Positions 55,869 to 64,000 of a DNA stretch of 64,000 nt are shown here, in pieces. Position numbers and translations under genes: made by a program. The stretch's first letter is position 1. The number at the start of each line of letters is the position of its first letter. The notes under the pieces were generated by a model, which was given only the letters and a program-made list of their open reading frames with translations, was not told where the DNA came from and did not search any database. The stretch covers positions 22,195,387 through 22,259,386 of the forward strand of contig JAGTTD010000014.1 in assembly GCA_018398585.1 (NCBI GenBank), in the 5' to 3' direction. The DNA is from Simmondsia chinensis (Eukaryota > Streptophyta > Magnoliopsida > Caryophyllales > Simmondsiaceae).

Positions 55869-58165
55869 ATATATATATATATTTTTTTTTTGATAAGTCA
55901 GTGATTGTATATATAAAAAAAATCATACAAAATGTTCCTCGTAATGCACGTGGGGCATACCCCAACAAGGCCAAAGCCAACAAGCAAATCTAAAAAGGAA
56001 CGCAACAAGCAAAAGCAACAAAGATAAAATACAAAGGAACACCAAATAAAATTCCTAAGTACAAATCTAAACAAAGAAACAAGAGAAAAACAAAGCGAAC
56101 AAACACCAAGCAATCCTCAACTTGATTCACGGTTTCTTCTTGCCCTTCGACTTGTTGTTGTTTGCTTGAGCCTGCTTCTTCGAAGCCGCTCGAGTCACCC
56201 GACAATCAATCTGAGGCTGAACCGTAGATCTCTCTTCAGGCCCAATGGAAGAAGCAGAGTCCATAGAGTTAGAAAACGTGTCCCGGCCACTAGGACTCAC
56301 AGAGCAGTTACTTGGAATATTTGCCTCCAAGCTCATGCCACAAGAATCAGGCTCTAGAATCCCTAGTAGGTGGTCTTGTGCATCCACAATCTCACTTGGA
56401 ACCAAAGCTCAACTCAAATCCTCCTCACTGGTAGACGAATCAGCTTCAATCCGGAACTCTGAGAGACCCAAAACGACCCCAACCCGGTCAGAAAAATCGG
56501 GCCGGGAATGTGGAGAGCCCCGCCCCGCCCCCCCCCCCCCCTAGCAGCATGGTCCACCACCGCACCCTTAGCGGCGTCACCTTGCCCCGCCGCCTTATTC
56601 CGGCGACGATTCTTTTTCTGGCAGTTTTTTTCCGGCCCTCCTTGCCGGCTGATCAGTGGGGGCAGGAGTTTGCGAGTCCTGGCATGAGTGACCCCAAACG
56701 TGACATATGTCGCATCGCTTAGGGAGAGCTTCATGCCGAACCTCTAAACGGATGAACTGAACTTTACAAATTTCAACATTTATTTCCTTGGCCGGTTCAA
56801 TATGTGCACCAATGCGCATAGCAACCCTTGCATAATCAAGTCTGCTACCTTAAAAGTAGGCCTGTCCATGTGAATAGGGTGACCTATAGCACCAACAATA
56901 GTACTTAGGGTTTCTCTCGACCATTGCCACTCTTTCAGGCCATAGATTCGTGTCCAAACAGATATAACAGATGGGTTAGGCCTAGGGATATGCATAGATG
57001 ACCAACGCTGCAGATTGAGGCTATGACCTTGGATATGCCAAGGCCCCTCACGAAGGATCCTTTCGGATGCATCCTTAGCATTGAAACGAAAATAGTAGAT
57101 ATCCCCTTCGGAGATAACACATTCCAAACCCTTTGACCCCCATAGCATTTTTGCCGTCGCAACGCATCTAGAATAAGCAACCCTAGCTCCAATGAAATGC
57201 CCCATAAGGGTACGATACCATTTTTCCTCAGTTGTGCTCATGTCAAGACCCACGATAGAAGCAAAAGCTGTCCCGTTCCTAAGATTCGGTGGGGGAACAA
57301 AGTACAAAGAGAGATCTTCGGACGTAGAGATAGACTCCCCACGATCATTAACACCCTCTACAACCACGGGACCCTCTTTTTCAGCCATGGTAAATAAAAC
57401 TGAGCTTAAAAAAAGGGGTAAAAATTGTAATTTTTTAAGACTTCGCCGGAAACCACCAAGCGGACCACCCAAAGACCACCGTGTACGACCCAAGACAACC
57501 AGCAAAGATTCAAAAAATCAGATCCAAGGAAGAATAGGAAATAGGCGTGAGTAAAGGGAAAAAATCCCAACCTTCAAGCCTTTCCAAATTTGACCCAAAG
57601 CTAGGGTTTTGCTTTGGCGGCTACCGTGCGCCGCTAGCCAAACAACCACCGGCAGTCAACTCTGCCAAAAGGACCACCAGACACCAGCGAACACCAGGGA
57701 GGAGGAGGACTAAGGAAACTTACAGGCTAAGCTTCCAAATCTTGGAGACAGAGAACCGGGCGAAGAGAAATGCGAGGAGAGAGTAAGTGCATCGTGCGCC
57801 GCCAATGCGCCACCAATGGGAATCGGACCACCGCCAAAAGATTGAGCAGGGAGAGGCGAGTCGCCTGGGTATAGTCACCGGTGATGGGCTTGCCGGATTG
57901 GAAGCCCCGAACGTCCTACGTCTGAATCACCAACAACTGCAACCCTAGCACCCTCTCTCACGTTTTCCACCCTCGACGGCCACCGGAACCACCAGTGAGC
58001 ACCACCACCAGGAAGTGGAGATGCCGGTGAACTCACTGCCACCGACCCCGACCCCATGCACCCACCCACGCACTTACACGGGCGAGCCCTAGCTGCAGGC
58101 GAAAAAAATTGCCGCGTTGCCACCCAGTCGCCCCCCCAATCGCCAGAGCAAACATGCGCGTCCTT
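55869..58165 (-). mobile_element. L1-type LINE derivative with ORF1 but no ORF2, 2.3 kb
   Basis: Perfect 14-bp duplication ACCCTTTCCGATAT at 55855-55868 and 58166-58179, with a 3' poly(A) (minus strand; T-run at 55882-55891). From its 5' end: GC-rich leader (58165-57389), ORF1 (57388-56127), then at once a ~240-bp 3' UTR of the plant L1 type ending CACTGACTTATCA plus poly(A). No endonuclease or RT sequence lies between the ORF1 stop and the 3' UTR. Confidence 0.85.
56127..57388 (-). pseudogene. L1 ORF1-like protein (DUF4283 plus CCHC knuckle), frameshifted
   Basis: Starts MAEKEGPVVVEG. The DUF4283 domain follows: WYRTLMGHFIGARVAYSRCV, GDIYYFRFNAKDASERILRE, GPWHIQGHSLNLQRWSS, SVISVWTRIYGLKEWQWSRE. 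After a frameshift near 56815 it continues RIGAHIEPAKEINVEICKVQ and the knuckle CDICHVWGHSC. The C-terminus is basic (RVTRAASKKQAQANNNKSKG) and ends properly at 56127. This is the RNA-binding ORF1 architecture of plant L1 elements. At least one more frame change lies near 56420-56600. Confidence 0.82.
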
Positions 58166-58475
58166 ACCCTTTCCGATATCTTTTGCCTATGGTGAACTAT
58201 TTCACCACAGTTGAAGCATCAAATCCGTGAGCTACTAGCTTGCCCCTATTTACTTGGACGGCTAGAACTCATACCACTCGGTTTGCTTGCTTGCCCCTAT
58301 ACTTCATTGTTGGCTGGGGGTCTCGCTTGGTTCAAATCTTGACCACTAGTTGGTTAACCCCAAGGCACAGTTGTTTGGTGCCTCTCCTGGCTCTTTTCAA
58401 CATGTAAGGATCTTTGATGAGCCTCAGAGATTGAGAAGATGTCAAACATATTCAATACCTCTTGAATAGATTCCC

Positions 58476-59000
58476 TTAACCCACCGATATATCTATTTGC
58501 CATCTGATCCTCTGACTCTGCCAGGTCATTCCTTGCACTAAAGCAAAAAACTCAATGGTATACACTTCTACTGAGAGCAATCCTTGGCGCAAGTTTTGGC
58601 ACCGGTGGTATATAAGTTTAGTGTAATGGTAGGGTAAGAAGACGCTTTTCATATGTTTCTTCATCTCTTCCCATGACTCAATCTTATGTTTTCCTTGCCT
58701 CAACCGTGAATGCTTAAGTTGTTGCAGCCAAGCGGCAACTCTTCCTTTTAATCTAGTTGCTAATAGGGGAACATGTTTATATTCGAGAACCTCCTTAAAG
58801 TTAAGGAATTCTTCGACGGCTGACCCAATCAATGAACTCCTCAGGCTCTCTACCACCTTGAAATTCAGGAATGTCAACCTAGAGTCCTGATTCCCACCGT
58901 CTATCCTCGGTGTACTTGGATGAATTTGGAGTTGGCCCCCTTGATAGTTTTTCCCTTGAGCGCCAACTTCATCGAAAGGGTTATTGAAGCTCACCTTCAT
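58476..59000 (-). pseudogene. gypsy gag remnant
   Basis: Retrotransposon gag domain: FKEVLEYKHVPLLATRLKGR, AAWLQQLKHSRLRQGKHKIE, WEEMKKHMKSVFLPYHYTKL, YHRCQNLRQGLLSVEVYT, EFFALVQGM. It begins after frameshifted N-terminal sequence (59237-59055) and ends by a frameshift near 58480. Confidence 0.82.
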
Positions 59001-59240
59001 ACCTACCTCGTCACGCTCACTTTGGGGGTTAGAGTTCGAGACACCTTATGGAGCTCAATGGACATCCTTTCTATCATCATCTCGACTTGCTAGAATATTT
59101 TTTCCGCTCTCCAAACCTTCTCTAGGTTTGGTGAGCATAGTTGCCATCGAAGCTGCCTCCTCTAGGTGCAAGCCTTGGTCTTCCAGGAGCCATTGTAGGA
59201 AATGTTCTATGCTTTGATACCAATCAATGAAAATCAATTA

Positions 59241-59252
59241 GCTTTGATACCA
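59241..59252 (-). other. Primer binding site of the second gypsy element
   Basis: The minus strand reads TGGTATCAAAGC, the tRNA-iMet complement with one change, three bases inside the LTR. Confidence 0.8.
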
Positions 59253-59255
59253 ACT

Positions 59256-59636
59256 TGTGTGAATCACCAAATTATTAGAAGGGGAAAGGGAAGGGTTCAA
59301 CAACCTTCTTTAAATTTTATTGCTAAAACTAACAAAAATAAGGGGGAAAAGAAAATTCAATCAAGTTCTTACCAAGAGAAGCAAGAAAGACACTTAAAAA
59401 CAAAATTAAAAATAATTCTAAGCTATACGGAAAGAATGACCCTAGGAGCCCATTTATAGGCAATTATTCTAACTATTCCTAGCATAATTCTAATTCTAAA
59501 GCTAATCAAACTTGATATTCAAAATTTTAATTTAAATTGCTTTTGGCACCCAATTGAAATATGAATTGCATCATTATGTCCCACTTGTATGGGCTTTCTT
59601 GAGGTCCTCTTCTACAGGTGCACTGGTTTTGTATCA
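59256..59636 (-). repeat. 5' LTR of the second gypsy element
   Basis: The inner edge (TGTGTGAATCACC) is fixed by the primer site. The outer edge is inferred at …GTATCA (59636). A partner LTR is absent, so the length of 381 bp is provisional. CCTATAAATGG near 59450 on the minus strand is a likely TATA box. Confidence 0.6.
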
Positions 59637-59655
59637 AAAATTTTCTTCTAATAGG

Positions 59656-59681
<26 letters not shown>

Positions 59682-59686
<5 letters not shown>

Positions 59687-60661
59687 TCTAATTATTATAT
59701 ATTTTCATAATTTTCACCCCATCCCAAAATCAAGGGAAACTCGAATCCTAAATTTTGGGCTATGCTTAAGAAAATTTTAAAGAAAAATTACCCCAACACA
59801 CCACCTACTATTTAAATATAATCTATCTAATTTATTAACTTTATCACTATCAAAAGTAATCACCCACTCATTATCATAAATATTATCCAATACGCCCAAT
59901 TTATTATATTTATTACTATTAAAAGTATAATCCTAAATTAAAAACATAGAATAAATCTACACTTTCAATTTCATCCTGATTTCATGTTCTCTTTTTCTCT
60001 CATCCACTTCTATATTGCTTTGTCTTAAAAATCGACCCAACTTCTATATGTTGACATTTGATAAGCTAAATTAGTTGGGTTTTCATGTAGCTTTTGGTGT
60101 TGTTTTTCAATTTATAGGTAAATTGGTCCATTTTATGTACCAATATGGCTTTATTTTAAGATTTTGAGTATTTTATACTTTTCTCGATGTTTGACTTTTA
60201 GAACTTATTGTGACTATACTTCCATTTTATGTACCAAGGATATAAACATTGCGGATGATGTACCTTTATTCTTTGCCTCTCCTATTATTTTAACGGTTTT
60301 TTTTTTTTAAATTCTTTGGCATATATTTATAATGTTGTTTAATTATTATTTGAAACACACCTTTTGAATGTTTTTTATTTTATTATCATAGAGATCACTA
60401 GTTAATTGGTCAAACTGAAAGTAACTCTTATGAGTTTTTGATTTCATTGGACACTATTAAATAAGATAAATTTCATCTCTCCAATTTCAATTTTTTCTAA
60501 AAACATCCGAAACAAGTAAAAAAAACTGGAAAAAGTTTTGATCGTATCATGAGGTTTGCTAATATAGTTTTAAAGTATCACCAATTTTGCTAATATATTT
60601 TTCAAATACTATAGCTTTTAAAATGTTTTTTTAGTTACCTTGAACTTTAATAAATTTTTTT
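59682..60661. other. AT-rich intergenic sequence, no gene seen
   Basis: Preceded by a ~24-bp poly-T (59658-59681). I find no ORF or element with support here. Confidence 0.5.
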
Positions 60662-61070
60662 GGGCAAAATATATTTACACCACTCAACTTTTTACTAAAT
60701 ACGAAAGACTGTTTGCACTTTTATTTATATATAACACATGCCTTGAATGTTATAACTAAATACAACATACTCCTTGCACTTTCAATTTCATAGCTCCTGA
60801 ACTTTGTTAATACACACAACTCGCCGCCCGAACTTTGGTACTCCAAGCAACTCATCCTTTGCACATCCATAACTTCATAAATTTAATGTGTAGATTACAT
60901 TTGAGTTTAATAACAAATTTAGGATTTGCTGCTTTATATTAAATAATAAAAGTAGCTGTGTATAGTTTAAGCACAAAATAAATGTGTAGAGATGATTTGA
61001 GTTTAGTAACCTAGTTTAAAAGGGGTTATTTTATAATTAAATATGTAGGAGTGAGTTGTGTCAAATATCA
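60662..61070. mobile_element. Truncated relative of the MITE at 7904
   Basis: Starts GGGCAAAATATATTTACACC and repeats the family phrases 'tgcactttcaatttcata' and 'ctgaactttgttaatacaca'. The right arm is only partly recognisable (ggggttattttataattaaa...gagttgtgtc) and the terminal part is missing. Confidence 0.55.
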
Positions 61071-61104
61071 AAAATATTTTAAAATTTTAGGGCACCTAAA
61101 AAAT

Positions 61105-61871
61105 AGGAAAATTTTCATAAAGTCACCTTACTTTTTTTGTGGGGTATTATGAAAAGCACCTTAATTTTTATTATTGTCAGAAAACCGCCTTATTTTTGCA
61201 AAAAAAATTGCAATGTCACACCTTATGATTGTTTTCTTAACTCCTTTAGTTTAAGTTTTGCGTATTAGGCTCCATTTGACTAAAACTTTGTGCTTATGTG
61301 TTATCTAATTTAGTGATATTTATCAAATGACTATTATGACCTTACTTAAAGTAAGTTTTAGGAAAAAAGAAAAATCAATTCAATCTAATTCTTATAATCC
61401 TAAATACTAGAGCTAAATTGAAATGAACTATAATAATTTTCTGTTAAAAATAAAATTTAAATTTTGATTAATAATTTAATATTAAGAAAAATATAAGAAA
61501 CTAAAATTTTTAAAATCTAGATCAATTTTACCTTGCAAAGTTTTTTTTTTGTATGAAAATTAAAATATATATAATTTTTTATTTTCTAAACTTATAATAT
61601 TATTATTATACTTAGTTAAGATAATTATATTTTTTTATCAATATATAATACCCTTTTTCTTTTTCCTAAAAATATAAAAAGTCCTAGTTTTGTCATTTCA
61701 TAAGGGAAAAGGTAATTTTGTCATTTGACTTATCAATTAACTGAAACCGTCATAAGGTGTGATATTGCATATTTTTTGTACAAGTAAAGTGGTTTCCTGA
61801 AAATAATAAAAAAATAAGATGGTTTTGTAGAACTGCACAAAAAAGTAAGGTCGTTTTATGGAAATTTTCCT
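61105..61871. mobile_element. Long-TIR element, ~767 bp
   Basis: The left end AGGAAAATTTTCATAAAGTC and right end, inverted, AGGAAAATTTCCATAAAACG begin arms of ~130 bp sharing 'ccttacttttttgtg', 'ttattattgtcaggaaacc'-like and 'gtgtgacattgca'-like words. No ORF. The flanks do not give a clean duplication. Confidence 0.7.
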
Positions 61872-61949
61872 AAAAGATATTTTATCAAACCTCATGGTCT
61901 CTGGATCAAATTTTCTAACATTATTTTGGTATCTAACAAAATTTGAAGT

Positions 61950-62165
61950 TGGTGGATCATTTGATTTTAGTTAGTAGTTTGAAAGGTGTCCTTCTTGATA
62001 TTAGAAGTTAGAGGTTGTAATGATTTTGAACAATAGCTTGGAGATGCTTTTGATGAAATTAAAAATTTATGGATCACATTGATTTTGAGCAATACTTCAG
62101 GAGTGTCCTTGATGAAATTTAAGAGTTTGGGGGGTCACTTTGATTTTAACCAATAGTTCGAGAGA
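61950..62165. repeat. Degenerate tandem repeat, ~60-bp unit, four copies
   Basis: Units start near 61960, 62018, 62077 and 62137, each with TTTGATTTTNANCAATANTT followed by a GTCCTTGATGAAATT-like segment and GGATCAC. Confidence 0.7.
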
Positions 62166-62495
62166 TCTTTTAAATTTAATAAAAGAAATAAAAATTTAAT
62201 ATGGTGGGCTCATATTAATTTGTGCAACAATATTGCTTAAATTGCAACATTAAATTTTAAAGAATCTGGAATTATGTTTTATCATTTTTTAGTATAGAAG
62301 TTAAGTATTTTTCATTTTCAAAAACGTAATTATAACCTCATTTTTTAGTATTGTTTTATCTTTTTAGTAATTATAAAAAAAACCCTGATGTTTTGAAATT
62401 AATTAAAAGGACCCTGAGGTTTTACCGAAATAATAAAAAGGACCCTCTCCGGCAGGATGGCTTCCTGGAAAGTGAAAAAGACAAAAATGCCCTTA

Positions 62496-62556
62496 CTCAG
62501 AGCGACGTCGTTTTGGATTTGTTTAAGGCTCTTTATCAAAACGACGTCGTTCTGAG
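62496..62556. promoter_or_regulatory. Inverted repeat with two GACGTC cores
   Basis: The left arm 62496-62515 and right arm 62537-62556 are inverse copies with one mismatch, 21 bp apart. Each contains CGACGTCG, an ACGT-core palindrome of the kind bound by plant bZIP (TGA-type) factors. It lies upstream of the transposase start, so a promoter role is possible. Confidence 0.5.
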
Positions 62557-63388
62557 TTTTAAAAAATTATTTTTTTAATGGGTTATTTGAATTACATTAA
62601 AAAAACCTTAAACAACGTAGTTTTTGAACTTAAAATTTTTAAAAAATTATATTTAATTTAATTATTCGAATTAAATAAAAGAAAAAGGGTGAACTTCTTC
62701 CTCGCCTCTTCTTCTTCGTCCCATGCTCTGCTTCCTGGGTGCTCTGCTTCGCCCCTCCTGCCCCTTCGTCGTCTGTTCCCGCCTCTTCTTCTTCATCGGT
62801 TCGTCTGTTTGTCCCCACCTCTGCTTCTGCTTCCAGCCTCTTCTGCTTGAAGGTGATTTTCATTTTCGATGCTTTCTCTCTCTCTGTGCATGCATATGTC
62901 ATTTAGGTTTGATGTCACACTTATTAGGTTAGTTTAACCCCAACAATGTGGGATTTCGAAGATATGGTCAAAAATGGATTTGTTGATTAACTGTTTAGGG
63001 TTTTATATATGTATGTCTATCTCTATTTCATTGTTTTTTTTTTTTTTTTTGTTCCTTTTATTGAAATAAATAGGTTTAGTGGGTTGTATGTCTATATTTT
63101 GTAATTAATTTAGGGTAACAATGACCCAAATGTCTTATTTATATTTGATTTCTATGATCCCTGTTTTTTAGGGGTTTTGTTAGGGTTAAACATCCAAATG
63201 CAAATCTGATTTTATGGGTTTAGGTTTGTTGGATTTCGATTAGGGTTAAATAAATAATCAATGTTGATTTTAATCTTTGATAATGCACATTAAGTAATTA
63301 TTTAAACACTTAAATGATTGCTATTTTTGTAGATTTTGTTGAAGTTAAACGATGTAATTGATCTCTATTATTGTGGATTTTGTTGTAG

Positions 63389-64000
63389 ATGGATAATATG
63401 CGAAAGGTAGTGTTCCATTTCAAAGGGCAGCAAATAAACACAGAAATTGACATTGATAGTGATATGTTTCAGATGCTTGAGTTAGATATGATGGCTAGGA
63501 GCATACTTCGTGATCGGGGAATAGAGGTTACAAATCCCCTCTTTGACTATCACCCACCAAACAGACCTCGTCAAAAAAGGTCTGTGAATAATGACCAAGA
63601 ATTGCTCGAAATGTTGGAGACTTGTAGAAACGAGAAGGAATTGCACTTCTATGTGTATGATAGTTTGCAGCCCTCTGTTGTTAACATATGTTCAGATCGG
63701 TTGCAAAAAGATGCAAAGGGAAAAGCAGTTGAAGAGCATGTTGATCACATAGATGTCCATTGTGATAGTGATGAGCTAAAGATTATCAATGAAAGCTGTA
63801 GTCAAGCGGTCATTGATTATGCTGTTATGAACTTTGATGATATGCTTGTAAGTAGCATCCCACCAAACCCTACGCCACCAACATGTAGTGAATCTCAGAT
63901 ACCTCATGCCACGTCTTTCGAATTGGGGCAATATGCTCCACCACCTTATTCTCCTGCACATCATTTTGATTATGTGGACACTGACAGTGACAGTATGGGT
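63389..64000 (+). CDS. Mutator-like transposase, N-terminal part (open to window edge)
   Basis: 204 codons without a stop, from ATG at 63389 to the last base. The ATG follows a good splice acceptor (ttgttgtag), so a 5' UTR exon probably precedes it. It reads MDNMRKVVFHFKGQQINTEI, DSDMFQMLELDMMARSILRD, ELLEMLETCRNEKELHFYVY, then an acidic and Pro-rich linker (HCDSDELK, QYAPPPYSPAHHF). This is like the variable N-terminal region before the MULE DDE domain. The catalytic domain and zinc finger would lie outside, so the call rests on the N-terminal style and TIR context. It could also be a host gene derived from a MULE. Confidence 0.55.
   Translation, partial: MDNMRKVVFHFKGQQINTEIDIDSDMFQMLELDMMARSILRDRGIEVTNPLFDYHPPNRPRQKRSVNNDQELLEMLETCRNEKELHFYVYDSLQPSVVNICSDRLQKDAKGKAVEEHVDHIDVHCDSDELKIINESCSQAVIDYAVMNFDDMLVSSIPPNPTPPTCSESQIPHATSFELGQYAPPPYSPAHHFDYVDTDSDSMG

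Larger units (their letters stand above)
51905..59636 (-). mobile_element. Second Ty3/gypsy element, decayed, with two nested insertions
   Basis: Minus-strand order: LTR (59256-59636), primer site (59241-59252), gag (59000-58476), [L1 derivative], protease (55690-55460), zinc-binding and integrase remnants (about 55000-54200), [solo LTR], integrase C-terminal region (52160-51957). RT and RNase H are absent: sequence with PR-RT linker character near 55100 passes directly to integrase upstream sequence. No left LTR was found; homology ends near 51905. Many stops throughout. Confidence 0.8.
62366..64000 (+). mobile_element. Probable autonomous Mutator-like element, 5' end only
   Basis: Begins with a TIR-like stretch (agtaattataaaaaaaaccc, then tgatgttttgaaatta and aaggaccctgaggtttta) like the GGGTAAATTAC…CCCC ends of the MITE at 28089. 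A hairpin with GACGTC cores (62496-62556), a CT-rich leader and an intron (acceptor at 63388) precede the coding exon. The rest lies outside the window. Confidence 0.55.

Noticed and set aside
62639..62932. Small ORFs on both strands near 62.7 kb
   Set aside because: Products of a CT-rich leader; low-complexity Glu/Lys-rich or Leu/Cys-rich strings without homology.

Overview
This is a plant nuclear window, almost certainly from an angiosperm. The host genes have GT-AG introns, one is a member of the plant-expanded PPR family, and most of the rest is plant-type transposable elements: Ty3/gypsy, RTE and L1 LINEs, hAT, Mutator-like and PIF/Harbinger. The species cannot be fixed from the sequence.

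Two host genes look functional. (1) On the + strand, 26 exons from 11030 to 39112 encode the C-terminal ~1,078 residues of the trans-Golgi/endosome scaffold protein MON2. Exon phases join without a break and end in a stop. The N-terminal exons lie upstream of the window, so 1-11029 is probably all one very long MON2 intron. (2) On the - strand, 49909-51339 is an intact single-exon PLS-class PPR protein with an E/E+ tail, most like the mitochondrial editing factor MEF20.

Layout. 124-6365: a dead gypsy chromovirus with paired LTRs, 5-bp target duplication and tRNA-iMet primer site, split by a 1,025-bp hAT element. 6915-9350: a possible solo LTR carrying an RTE tail and a Mutator-like MITE. 9690-9897: a chimera of a 5S rRNA head and an RTE LINE tail. 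11030-39112: MON2, its introns filled with RTE copies (one full-length, 34102-38488), hAT elements, nested long-TIR MITEs, LTR fragments and a 560-bp inverted repeat. 39113-48568: intergenic DNA with two related PIF/Harbinger elements, the second carrying transposase and Myb/SANT remnants, and a second 5S/RTE chimera between them. 51900-59636: a decayed second gypsy element holding a solo LTR and a 2.3-kb L1 derivative that has ORF1 but no ORF2. 60662-62160: further long-TIR elements and a degenerate tandem repeat. 62366-64000: the 5' end of a probable autonomous Mutator-like element whose first coding exon is open to the window edge.

The strongest candidates for something little described are the two 5S-headed, RTE-tailed SINE-like elements and the ORF1-only L1 derivative with intact target duplications. 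Most insertion boundaries were set by finding target site duplications by eye; those are marked in the entries.
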